A program made the position numbers and the translations under genes. A DNA stretch of 64,000 nt from Pseudomonas laurylsulfativorans (GTDB taxonomy: Bacteria; Pseudomonadota; Gammaproteobacteria; Pseudomonadales; Pseudomonadaceae). Positions 43,143 through 51,186 of the stretch are shown here, one piece after another. Under the pieces are notes generated by a model that was given only the letters and a program-made list of their open reading frames with translations, had not been told where the DNA came from and did not search any database. Location: the NCBI RefSeq assembly GCF_002906155.1, contig NZ_MUJK01000002.1:767904-831903 (forward strand), written 5' to 3'. Numbering within the stretch: position 1 is the first letter of the stretch; every line of letters begins with the position of its first letter.

Positions 43143-43350
43143 GCGTCACTCCATGAACAGCGAGGGCAGGCTGGCAGGCCCGCTGGAACGCTTGATCCAG
43201 ACGCGTGCAAGGATACCGGCGAATGATCGGCAGCGAAGGCCGTTCGTCGATTTCCACGGGATATGAAGGAGTGCCGGAGGGAGAAGCGAGGGTTCCAGTC
43301 CAAGCGCTTCGAAGCTCAAAGCGCTTTGGGACCAGGTGACGCGAGGGGGG

Positions 43351-43539
43351 TTACTTTTTGCCCAGGGTGATCTGCTTGGACGGGCCGAACGTCTGGCCGC
43401 TGACGCCTTTGGCAATTTGCTGGATTTCACCGCCGGATTTGAGGAACGCTGCGATCTGGCTGTTGATCGATTCGCTGGTTTCGACGGCTGGAGCTGGCTT
43501 TGCTTTGCTGGTGGATGCTTTTACGCGCATGGCGGCCAT
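43351..43539 (-). CDS. Small protein of about 62 residues, unknown function
   Basis: The frame encodes MAAMRVKASTSKAKPAPAV and continues with SESINSQIAAFLKSGGEIQ to a basic C-terminus ending ITLGKK. The N-terminus is basic and Pro/Ala-rich; the C-terminal half could form a helix-turn with a GGEIQQIAKGVSG loop. Two starts are possible: 43539 (AGG only 3 bases upstream) and 43530 (AGG 12 bases upstream). The longer frame from 43650 lies in AT-rich non-coding sequence and is not credible. I know no function. The gap 43143-43350 contains nothing recognised. Confidence 0.6.
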   Translation of the reverse strand: MAAMRVKASTSKAKPAPAVETSESINSQIAAFLKSGGEIQQIAKGVSGQTFGPSKQITLGKK

Positions 43540-43890
43540 TAACCTGTAGAAAATTAACTTGGCCAGGCATCGTACAGGAATTACTTGATAATTGCTTGGC
43601 AAATATCCCCTAGGCATATTCGCGAGGTCGGAGTAATTAGGCATTGGCAAATATTCGAAATAGGCGTCTAAGCTGCTGTTTTAAATAAGAACATTGCCTG
43701 GAAAAATGCCGCGTTACGCTTGCCTGCGCATGGCGTAAATGCCCGGGTCGGTCTGACGAGCGGCCAGGCGAGCGTTGAAAACCCCGGAAAATTAAGGCCT
43801 TCAGAGGATTTTCACGCGCCACCGGGCCGGGTACCAAACGCGGCGCTTAAAACCGGGTAGAATGCCGCCCACGCAATGAGGGTATTGGAC

Positions 43891-44727
43891 ATGGCTTTAG
43901 TCGGGCGTTACAACAGTTTGCAAGTGGTTAAACACACTAACTTCGGTTTATATCTGGACGGTGGCGCGGATGGCGAAATCCTTCTGCCTAATCGTTATAT
44001 TCCAAAAGATATTCCTAGCGAAGATGAAGACTGGCTCAACGTTTTTATTTATCTGGACAGCGATGACAAACTCCTCGCAACTACCGAAAAACCGAAAGTT
44101 CAAGTCGGTGAATTTGCCAGTTTGAAAGTTGTTGAAGTCAACAGCATCGGCGTATTCCTGGACTGGGGTTTGCCGAAAGACCTGTTGCTGCCGTTCTCCG
44201 AAGAGAAGCGTCAGATGACGGCGGGCGAGTATGTGGTGGTGCACGTCTACCTCGACAAACACACCCGCCGCATCACCGCGACCGCGCGCCTGGATCGCTA
44301 TCTGGACAAGACTCCGGCCAACTACACCGCGGGCCAGGAAGTGGATTTGCTGGTGGCCGAAGCCACGGACATGGGCTTCAAGGCCATCATCAACAACAAG
44401 CATTGGGGCCTGATCCACAAGAACGAAATCTTCAAGTTCATGCGTGCCGGTAAAGAGGAAAAGGGCTTCATCAAGGAAGTTCGCGCCGACGGCAAGATCA
44501 GCCTGAGCCTGCAACCGGTCGGTCAGGAAGCGGCCACGAGCCTGAACTCGAAGATTCTCGCCAAGTTGCGGGAAAACAACGGCAGCCTGGCGGTGAGCGA
44601 CAAGAGCGATCCGGCGTTGATCAGCAGCCTGTTTGGTGTCAGCAAGGGTAACTTCAAGAAGGCTATCGGTGCGCTGTACAAGAATGGCCAGATTGTCATT
44701 CATGCCGATCGCATCGAACTCAGTTGA
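43891..44727 (+). CDS. cvfB: CvfB-family S1 RNA-binding protein
   Basis: A 278-residue protein with tandem S1-like domains and a C-terminal winged helix, the CvfB/YitL architecture. S1 motifs: FGLYLDGGADGEILLPNRYI and GVFLDWGLPKDLLLPFSEEK; the C-terminal KGNFKKAIGALYKNGQIVIH is the family winged-helix end. CvfB binds RNA in Staphylococcus and affects virulence gene expression; its role in Pseudomonas is not known to me. ATG 43891 with GAGG upstream is preferred to 43876. The leader 43651-43890 is partly AT-rich, without another gene. Confidence 0.9.
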   Translation: MALVGRYNSLQVVKHTNFGLYLDGGADGEILLPNRYIPKDIPSEDEDWLNVFIYLDSDDKLLATTEKPKVQVGEFASLKVVEVNSIGVFLDWGLPKDLLLPFSEEKRQMTAGEYVVVHVYLDKHTRRITATARLDRYLDKTPANYTAGQEVDLLVAEATDMGFKAIINNKHWGLIHKNEIFKFMRAGKEEKGFIKEVRADGKISLSLQPVGQEAATSLNSKILAKLRENNGSLAVSDKSDPALISSLFGVSKGNFKKAIGALYKNGQIVIHADRIELS

Positions 44728-44833
44728 TGCGCTGACAAGACAGAGGGCCAGGATGGCGCAAGCAGAGAAGTAGAGGTCTCTGGCAGGCGGCATTTTCTGG
44801 CCTTCTGGTTAATAATCGACAACAGGATTTTTC

Positions 44834-44878
44834 GCCCCGGCGTTTTCTATTCAACGAGAAGGCCGGGGCTTTGCTTTT
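44834..44878 (+). terminator. Terminator between cvfB and the next EamA gene
   Basis: GCCCCGGC and GCCGGGGC pair around a 20-base loop, followed by TTTGCTTTT. It lies about 110 bases past cvfB. Confidence 0.7.
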
Positions 44879-44922
44879 ACTGCCGAGTCTTTTGCCATGG
44901 ATTGTGTCTTCGAGGTGTTCCG

Positions 44923-45855
44923 GTGAGCGCCACCCGGCGCAGCGCCGACGGGTTTGCCCTGCAAGTGATGATCGGGTTGTGCCTGGTCTGGGGCGTTCAG
45001 CAGGTGATGATCAAGTGGGCGGCGGCTGATATCGCGCCAGTGATGCAGGCGGCCGGACGTTCCGGCATGTCGGCGTTGCTGGTTGGGCTGCTGATCTGCT
45101 GGAAGGGCGGCTGGAACCAGGTGAGTGCGACGTGGCGAGGCGGTCTGCTGGCCGGTGCCTTGTTCGGCCTGGAGTTCTTCTTCATTTCCGAAGGCCTGCA
45201 ACTGACCACGGCGGCGCACATGTCGGTGTTCCTCTACACCGCGCCGATCTTCACCGCATTGGGTGTGCACTGGTTGTTGCCCAGTGAGCGTTTGCGACCC
45301 TTGCAATGGCTGGGGATTGTCCTGGCTTTTATCGGGATTACCATCGCGTTTGCCGGTGGGGTGTCCTGGGACAACCTCGATTACCGCATGTTGATGGGCG
45401 ATGCCCTGGGTGTGCTGGCGGGCGCGGCCTGGGGCGCGACCACGGTGGTGGTGCGCGCCTCGCGCCTGTCGGAAGCGCCGGTGACGCTGACGCTGTTCTA
45501 TCAGTTGATTGTCGGTTTCTTCGGTTTGTTGTTGATCGCGCTGCTCAGCGGCCAGATCACTCATGTCAGCCTGACCACCGTGGCGGTGACCAGTGTGCTG
45601 TTTCAGGGGGTGGTCGTGTCGTTCTTCAGTTACCTGGTCTGGTTCTGGCTGCTGCGCCGTTACCTGGCGGCCAATCTCGCGGTGTTTTCGTTCATGACGC
45701 CGTTGTTTGGCGTCACGTTCGGTGTAGTGCTGCTCGGCGAGGAACTGAGCATGAACTTCGTCATCGGCGCGGTGCTGGTGTTGGCGGGCATCACTTTTGT
45801 CAGCGCCGAGCAGTGGTTGCGCCGTCGTTTGCGCAAAGCCCTGGGGCAGCACTGA
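44923..45855 (+). CDS. EamA/DMT-family transporter
   Basis: A 310-residue inner-membrane protein with ten predicted helices in two EamA halves (VMIGLCLVWGVQQVMIKWAA; FSYLVWFWLLRRYLAANLAV; FMTPLFGVTFGVVLLGEELS). GTG 44923 follows GAGGTG by 6-7 bases. Its last 56 bases overlap the convergent MFS gene on the other strand. Substrate unknown. Confidence 0.85.
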   Translation: MSATRRSADGFALQVMIGLCLVWGVQQVMIKWAAADIAPVMQAAGRSGMSALLVGLLICWKGGWNQVSATWRGGLLAGALFGLEFFFISEGLQLTTAAHMSVFLYTAPIFTALGVHWLLPSERLRPLQWLGIVLAFIGITIAFAGGVSWDNLDYRMLMGDALGVLAGAAWGATTVVVRASRLSEAPVTLTLFYQLIVGFFGLLLIALLSGQITHVSLTTVAVTSVLFQGVVVSFFSYLVWFWLLRRYLAANLAVFSFMTPLFGVTFGVVLLGEELSMNFVIGAVLVLAGITFVSAEQWLRRRLRKALGQH

Positions 45856-46981
45856 CCGGTGCGAGCAACAGGCCGCCGGCAATCAGCAAGCCGCAGCCGG
45901 CGACCACCAGTGCCGGCTGCAGACCGCCACTGAAATGACTGCTCAACGCCGCCAGCAATGGCCCGCTGAGCTGGCCCACGGCGAAGCAGGCCGTCAGCAG
46001 GCCGGCATTGCGCTGGGTGGCGTGGGGCGCCAGTTCCCGGGAACGCTGCATCACCAGTTGCATGCAGGCCAGGAACGGCGTGCCGCACAGGACCACACCC
46101 AACGCCAGGCCTGGCCCGTTGCCCAGCAGGCAGGCGAATACGCCAGCGGCTTGCAGCCATAAGGTCGCCATCAGCCAGTGACGCGTAGCGCCGGTTTTTT
46201 GCCGACGCAGACTCACCAGCACCACACCGGTGGCAGCCGCAAGACCGAAGCACGGCCAGAACAGATCAGCCTGCCATTGGCCATGGAATTGCGCGTTGGC
46301 CATTTGCGACAGAAAGGTCGCCGGGATGATGTAGCCCAAACCGTACAAGGCATAAATCCAGCCCAGGCGACCGATGCCTTGGGTGTCTGACGTGCCGGCG
46401 CTGGGCGCAGCGGTCGCGGTTGCGCCCGGTTGTGGCAGGAACGGCAGAATTGCCAACAGCATCGCCAGCGCTACGGCGGCGTATACCAGCCACAAGGTAG
46501 CGGAAGTCTGGCCCAGCAGATTCGAGCCAAGGGCCAACAAGCCGGTCAGAAAAATCCCCAAACCCGGTCCGGCGAAGACCAGGGCGCCAACCCGGGGACG
46601 CCCGGCCACTGCCGCGAGCGGTTGGCTCAGGGCGGTGATCATCACCAGCACCCAGGCGCTGGCCACCCCGGTGCCGAAGCGCAACAGCAGGTGCGACCAG
46701 AAACCATTGGCCCAGAACGACGCCAGGGTCAGCAGCACGCAGAGCCACAGCCCGCCCAGCAAGCGCCCGCGCACTTGCGCGGGACGCCGGGAAAACATGG
46801 CGTCCACCGCGCCGATGAAATACCCGAGGTAGTTGGCGGCGGCAATCAGTCCGGCGGCGGTCAGGTCGATCTGGCCTTCACTGAGCAGGTGCGGCAGTTG
46901 CGGCGTCAGGGCAAAACGGCCGATGCCCATGGCCATCATGAGGGCAACGAAACTGGCGGATAAACGAATCAGGGGAGACAT
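45800..46981 (-). CDS. MFS transporter, YbfB/YjiJ family
   Basis: A 393-residue major facilitator with about 12 helices. MMAMGIGRFALTPQLPHLLS at the N-terminus and ANYLGYFIGAVDAMFSRR are the hallmark of the YbfB/YjiJ group of unknown substrate. The start at 46981 gives the usual MSPLIRLSASFVALM. It is divergent from a LysR gene (104 bases between), a classic regulator-target arrangement. Its 3' end runs 56 bases into the end of the convergent EamA gene. Confidence 0.87.
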   Translation of the reverse strand: MSPLIRLSASFVALMMAMGIGRFALTPQLPHLLSEGQIDLTAAGLIAAANYLGYFIGAVDAMFSRRPAQVRGRLLGGLWLCVLLTLASFWANGFWSHLLLRFGTGVASAWVLVMITALSQPLAAVAGRPRVGALVFAGPGLGIFLTGLLALGSNLLGQTSATLWLVYAAVALAMLLAILPFLPQPGATATAAPSAGTSDTQGIGRLGWIYALYGLGYIIPATFLSQMANAQFHGQWQADLFWPCFGLAAATGVVLVSLRRQKTGATRHWLMATLWLQAAGVFACLLGNGPGLALGVVLCGTPFLACMQLVMQRSRELAPHATQRNAGLLTACFAVGQLSGPLLAALSSHFSGGLQPALVVAGCGLLIAGGLLLAPVSAAPGLCANDGATTARR

Positions 46982-47085
46982 GGTCTGGATTCCGTCTGGA
47001 GGATCAATGACTGTCAGGCTAGGACTGATTGACTTTCTTTAAAAATGAATAATAGTGAGTAACTTGTTCTTTTTTGGAGAAGGTT

Positions 47086-47979
47086 GTGGAATTCAGCCAA
47101 TTGCGCATCTTCCAGGCGGTGGCGGAAGAAGGGTCCATAACCCGTGCTGCCGAACGGTTGCATCGAGTACCGTCGAACCTGTCGACTCGGCTCAAACAGC
47201 TGGAAGAGCAACTGGGTGTCGAACTTTTCCTGCGCGAGCGTCAGCGCTTGCAGCTATCACCTGCGGGAAAAGTCTTGCTGGACTACACCGCCAGGTTGTT
47301 TGCCTTGCACGACGAAGCCAGCGCCGCGGTGCAGGGCGGGCAACCGGCGGGTGACTTCGTGCTTGGCACCATGTACAGCACGGCGGCGATTCACCTTCCG
47401 GGGCTATTGGCGCGCTATCACCGCTTGTATCCGGCCGTGAACCTGCAAGTGCAATCCGCTCCCAGCGGTGAATTGCTCGAGGGCTTGCTGACCGGTCGAC
47501 TCGATGCAGCGCTGGTGGATGGTCCTCTGGAATTGGCCGGGCTCGACGGCGTGCCCTTATGCGAAGAGCGTCTGGTGCTGATCAGTGAGGCTGATCATCC
47601 GCCAGTGCGCAGCGCGCTGGATGTGCAAGGGCGCGCGGTGTTCACCTTTCGCCAGGGCTGTTCCTACCGCATGCGCCTGGAGGCCTGGTTCGCCCATGAC
47701 CACGCGGCCATGGGACGGGCGATGGAGATCGAGTCCTATCCGGGGATGCTCGCCTGTGTGATTGCCGGTTCCGGTGTGGCGTTGATGTCGGAGTCGATGC
47801 TCGCCAGTCTGCCAGGCCGTGAAAGCGTGGCGGTGCATCCATTGGCCGAACCGTTTGCCAGCGCTACCACCTGGCTGATGTGGCGCAAGGGCATGGTCGG
47901 GGCCAACCTGAATGCCTGGATCGAGCAGCAACAGGCAGTTTTTCCGCAGGCAGAGGTGCAGAAGCAGGAGATTGCCTGA
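47086..47979 (+). CDS. LysR-family regulator divergent from the YbfB-type MFS gene
   Basis: A 297-residue LysR regulator. The HTH region is FSQLRIFQAVAEEGSITRAA and RVPSNLSTRLKQLEEQLGVE, followed by a substrate-binding domain. I chose GTG 47086 because GGAG lies 7 bases upstream; the TTG at 47074 would contain that RBS. The 104-base divergent space upstream is AT-rich and probably holds its operator, but no clear T-N11-A dyad was identified. Control of the adjacent MFS exporter is inferred from position. Confidence 0.87.
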   Translation: MEFSQLRIFQAVAEEGSITRAAERLHRVPSNLSTRLKQLEEQLGVELFLRERQRLQLSPAGKVLLDYTARLFALHDEASAAVQGGQPAGDFVLGTMYSTAAIHLPGLLARYHRLYPAVNLQVQSAPSGELLEGLLTGRLDAALVDGPLELAGLDGVPLCEERLVLISEADHPPVRSALDVQGRAVFTFRQGCSYRMRLEAWFAHDHAAMGRAMEIESYPGMLACVIAGSGVALMSESMLASLPGRESVAVHPLAEPFASATTWLMWRKGMVGANLNAWIEQQQAVFPQAEVQKQEIA

Positions 47980-48114
47980 ACAAAGGCTGATTGTGATGGA
48001 TTCAGTAACAGATCGTTGCCACTTTGCGCGAGCATTGCGTAGGACTTCGGACTATTATCAGTGCGAAGGGGCTACAGAATTTTGGCCGCTCGGCATTACC
48101 CTGAAGGGGGCACC

Positions 48115-48243
48115 ATGAAAGAGAAAGTCCAAAACTGGCTGCATGACCTGGGCGTGGCTCTCGGTTTGATCGAACCGCCTCTGCAACCCGTGCCTATTCG
48201 TACTGACGACGAACAGCGTCGACGCCAGCAGCGTCGCCGGTAA
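48115..48243 (+). CDS. 42-residue protein, PA1414-like
   Basis: A short frame MKEKVQNWLHDLGVALGLIE followed by PPLQPVPIRT and an Arg/Gln-rich tail. AAGGGGG lies 6 bases before the ATG, a strong RBS. I recall a similar small protein named after PA1414 of P. aeruginosa, and the gbu genes on this side of the window correspond to PA1418-PA1422, which supports that identity by position. A short amphipathic helix and a very basic C-terminus suggest binding to membrane or nucleic acid; this is inference. Upstream, 47980-48114 has no Anr-type box that I can see. Confidence 0.72.
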   Translation: MKEKVQNWLHDLGVALGLIEPPLQPVPIRTDDEQRRRQQRRR

Positions 48244-48280
48244 TGCCTCCGAATAGTTATTGTTGGTGAGAGGGGCTTGT

Positions 48281-48413
48281 TGTGGCGAGGGGGCTTGCCC
48301 CCGTTCGGCTGCGAAGCAGTCGTAAAGTCAGTCAATGCGGTCTTTCTGATGTATCCCAATTGAATGTTCTGGGGCTGCTGCGCAGCCCAGCGGGGGCAAG
48401 CCCCCTCGCCACA
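48281..48413. repeat. REPIN (TGTGGCGAGGGGGCTTGCCCCCG class)
   Basis: Inverted arms GTGGCGAGGGGGCTTGCCCC and GGGGCAAGCCCCCTCGCCAC with about 90 bases between, in a convergent gap. Confidence 0.88.
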
Positions 48414-48439
48414 GAACAGCGCGCTCGCCACTCACCGCC

Positions 48440-48694
48440 TCAATACCGCCCAATCTCCAGCAAAAACTGGCTCAAATCATTCGCCGTCCTCGCGGATTTC
48501 AGCATCCGGTCTTCCTCGGCGGTAAACGCCGTTACACCCAGCTCATCTTCCAGATGGAAGATCAGTTCTTCGATATCTTCTTTATCCAATCCCAACTGCG
48601 CCAGGCTGGCGTTATCGTCGAAGCCATCCTGCCCTTCCAGCAGGCGGCTGATAAAGCGATGCACGACAGCACGAACGTCGTCTTTTTTTTTCAT
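48440..48694 (-). CDS. Acyl-carrier-like protein lacking the phosphopantetheine serine
   Basis: An 84-residue acidic helical protein with an ACP-like helix II region: ASLAQLGLDKEDIEELIFHL. In true ACPs the sequence is G-x-D-S-L, and the Ser carries 4'-phosphopantetheine; here Lys replaces Ser (D-K-E-D), so it should not be modified. The N-terminus is MKKKDDVRAVVHRFISRLLE. I chose ATG 48694, though the RBS (GGAAG) is 11 bases away. It follows the MBL-fold gene in the same direction with 70 bases between and may be cotranscribed. What it binds is unknown; it may be a scaffold derived from an ACP. Confidence 0.75.
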   Translation of the reverse strand: MKKKDDVRAVVHRFISRLLEGQDGFDDNASLAQLGLDKEDIEELIFHLEDELGVTAFTAEEDRMLKSARTANDLSQFLLEIGRY

Positions 48695-48764
48695 GAGCGT
48701 TCTTCCAGGAGATCGGCGTTGTTCTCCCTGCCGGTGTCGTTCCTGCCGTTGAGTACAGCAGGCT

Positions 48765-49490
48765 TTAGCCGTGTGAGCGCTGCCATTCGTCAATCATGCT
48801 ACGTAAATGCTTCCCGGAAAAACTGCCGAAATGTCCGCCATGCACCGTACGGATCGGCAGCGTATGCAAGCGTTGCAGGCTGCGGGCGTAGTCATCGAGG
48901 TTGGAATGGTAGGCGTCTTCGATCAGCGGGCCGTCGTAGATGATGTCGCCGCTGAACAGCGTCTCGGTGGCGGCTTCGTAGAGGCAGATGCCACCTGGCG
49001 AATGTCCCGGTGTGTGCACGACCTGCAATACCCGATTGCCCAGGTCCAGCACATCGCCGTCTTCGACAAACCCCGTGGCCGGTGCGGCCTTGACCCGGTA
49101 TTCGGCGTAGCACAGCGGGCAATCGGGGTGCGCTTCGAACATGTCGTCGCCGACAAAAGCTTTGCTCAGATCGTTGTCGCCATCCGGTGCAGCGAGAATG
49201 TCCGCCTCGGCCGGATGCACCAGGCGTTCAGCGAATTCGTGATGACCGGCGATGTGATCGAAATGGCAGTGGCTGGCCACGGCTACCAGCGGCCGCTCGG
49301 TGATCCACGGCAGTTGCTCGCGCAGACTGACCAGGCCCGAGCCGCTGTCCAGCAGCAGGTCTTTGTCACGGCCCTGGATGTGCCAGAGATTGCAGCGGTA
49401 GAAAGGACGGATGTACGGCTCGTGGATCAAGCGGATGCCGTCACTGAGCGATTTCACCTCGAACCACTGGTTGCGAGAAACAATCTTCAT
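48765..49490 (-). CDS. MBL-fold metallo-hydrolase
   Basis: A 241-residue metallo-beta-lactamase-fold hydrolase. The metal motif HxHxDH is at residues 74-79 in ASHCHFDHIAGHH, with the second His in VVHTPGHSPGGICL and the bridging Asp in LFSGDIIYDGP. It has no signal peptide, so it is cytoplasmic. The ATG at 49490 follows GGAG by about 10 bases; the longer frame from 49541 has no RBS and overlaps the terminator. The substrate is unknown; glyoxalase-II, lactonase or sulfur-transfer-linked activity are all possible. By position it may be PA1415-like. Confidence 0.85.
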   Translation of the reverse strand: MKIVSRNQWFEVKSLSDGIRLIHEPYIRPFYRCNLWHIQGRDKDLLLDSGSGLVSLREQLPWITERPLVAVASHCHFDHIAGHHEFAERLVHPAEADILAAPDGDNDLSKAFVGDDMFEAHPDCPLCYAEYRVKAAPATGFVEDGDVLDLGNRVLQVVHTPGHSPGGICLYEAATETLFSGDIIYDGPLIEDAYHSNLDDYARSLQRLHTLPIRTVHGGHFGSFSGKHLRSMIDEWQRSHG

Positions 49491-49509
49491 GAAACGTTTT
49501 CTCCAGGCG

Positions 49510-49545
49510 AAAAAAAACGGGTGTGGCAACCGACGCCACACCCGT
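49510..49545 (-). terminator. Terminator of the symporter transcript
   Basis: GGGTGTGG and CCACACCC pair around a 9-base loop; read leftward the stem ends in CCCGTTTTTTTTC. It separates the symporter gene from the MBL gene. Confidence 0.9.
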
Positions 49546-49576
49546 CGAAGAAAGCATCAAGTCGTTATGTCAAAGC

Positions 49577-50956
49577 TTAGGCAGCGCTGGCCACAGTCGT
49601 TGGACGAGGGGACAGCAGGCTGACCAGTACGAAGCTCACCAGGCCCACACCGAGGCTGTAGTAGATCGGGGTGTTGGCGTCCAGGCCGTCCTTGAACATG
49701 AACAGCAGCGCGGTGGCGAAGCCCATGCCCATGCTGGCGATGGCGCCGGCGGTGGTGGCGCGTTTCCAGAAGATGGCGCCCATCAGCGGGATCAGCATGC
49801 CGCCCACCAACAGGTTGTAAGCCAGGGTCAGGGCGCTGATCACGTCGTTGACCACCAGCGCGATGCCGAGTACCACGATGCCGGTCAGCATGGTTACCAG
49901 GCGGTTGAGGCGCAGGCTCGACTGTTTACCGCCACGCAGTTTCGGCAACAGGTCTTCGGTCAGGGTGGTGGCAGCGGCCAACAGGCCGGCGCTGGCGGTG
50001 GACATCATGGCGGCCAGTGCGGCAGCGATCACCAGGCCACGGATACCGTCCGGCAGGGACAGTTTGACGATGGCGGCGAAGGCGTTGTTGACGTTGTCCA
50101 GGTCCGGGATCAGTACGTGTGCAGCCATGCCGATCAGGGCGCAGGCCAGACCGTAGAGGATGCAGTAGATACCGGCAGCGGTACCGGCAACTTGAGCTAC
50201 TTTGGCGGTCTTGACGGTGAACACCCGTTGCCAGATGTCCTGACCGATCAGGATGCCGAAGAAGTAGATCATGAAGTAGGTGATGATGGTGTCCCAGCCG
50301 ATGGTCGTGAAGCTGAAGTTCGACGCCGGCAGTTTCATCACCAACTCATCCCAGCCGCCAACGCGGTACAGGCAGATCGGCAACAGGATGAACATCAGGC
50401 CAACGGTCTTGATGACGAACTGGACGATGTCGGTCAGGGTCAGCGACCACATGCCGCCAATGGCCGAGTAGATCACCACGACGCCGCCACCGAGCAGTAC
50501 CGAGATCCAGAATGGCAGCCCGAACAGCACTTGCAGAACGGTGCCGATTGCCAGGATCGAGGTCACGCCGATCATCAGCGCGTAGGCCAGCATGATCACC
50601 GCGCTCGCGGAACGGGCCATCGGGTTGTAGCGTTTTTCCAGCACCTGGGTAACGGTGTAGATCTTCAGTTTCAGCAGCGGTTTGGCGAGGAACAGGTTCA
50701 ACGCGACGATACCGCAACCCAGTGCGGCACATAGCCAGAAACCGGAGATACCATGCACGTAGCCCAGACGCACGGTGCCCACAGTGGACGCGCCGCCCAG
50801 AACGGTGGCAGCCATGGTGCCCATGTACAGGCTTGGGCCCAGGTTACGACCGGCGACCAAAAAGTCTTCGTTGGTCTTGGCCTTGCGCATGCCGTAGTAG
50901 CCGAGTAGCAGCATCGCGGCGGCGTAGATGAGTACAACGAATAAATCCAAAGCCAT
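49577..50956 (-). CDS. Sodium/solute symporter (SSS family)
   Basis: A 459-residue SSS carrier with about 13 helices. RKAKTNEDFLVAGRNLGPSL is the typical N-terminal loop, and GMWSLTLTDIVQFVIKTVGL and ALAAMMSTASAGLLAAATTL are sodium-binding region motifs. It lies downstream of gbuA, the SnoaL-like gene and the NCS1 permease, same strand; synteny with PA1418 fits. It probably takes up 4-guanidinobutyrate or a related compound, but a second permease sits between, so the division of work is unclear. A REPIN lies between it and the NCS1 gene. It ends at a strong terminator. Confidence 0.88.
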   Translation of the reverse strand: MALDLFVVLIYAAAMLLLGYYGMRKAKTNEDFLVAGRNLGPSLYMGTMAATVLGGASTVGTVRLGYVHGISGFWLCAALGCGIVALNLFLAKPLLKLKIYTVTQVLEKRYNPMARSASAVIMLAYALMIGVTSILAIGTVLQVLFGLPFWISVLLGGGVVVIYSAIGGMWSLTLTDIVQFVIKTVGLMFILLPICLYRVGGWDELVMKLPASNFSFTTIGWDTIITYFMIYFFGILIGQDIWQRVFTVKTAKVAQVAGTAAGIYCILYGLACALIGMAAHVLIPDLDNVNNAFAAIVKLSLPDGIRGLVIAAALAAMMSTASAGLLAAATTLTEDLLPKLRGGKQSSLRLNRLVTMLTGIVVLGIALVVNDVISALTLAYNLLVGGMLIPLMGAIFWKRATTAGAIASMGMGFATALLFMFKDGLDANTPIYYSLGVGLVSFVLVSLLSPRPTTVASAA

Positions 50957-51022
50957 TATGGCGTGTCTCCGATTGTCTTTTTTATGTGGAACTAAGTTGC
51001 GTTATGGCCTTGGGGTGGTTTT

Positions 51023-51154
51023 TGTGGCGAGGGAGCTTGCTCCCGCTGGGCTGCGAAGCAGCCCCAAACCCCGCAAAGGCGTTTCTTCAGGAGAAACCCA
51101 TTAGCCTGTTTTGCGACTGCTTCGCAGTCGAGCGGGAGCAAGCTCCCTCGCCAC
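51023..51154. repeat. REPIN (TGTGGCGAGGGAGCTTGCTCCCG class)
   Basis: Inverted arms GTGGCGAGGGAGCTTGCTCC and GGAGCAAGCTCCCTCGCCAC with about 90 bases between, within the gbu gene row. Confidence 0.88.
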
Positions 51155-51186
51155 GGAGGTCACCTCATGGCCCTGTATTCAATAAA

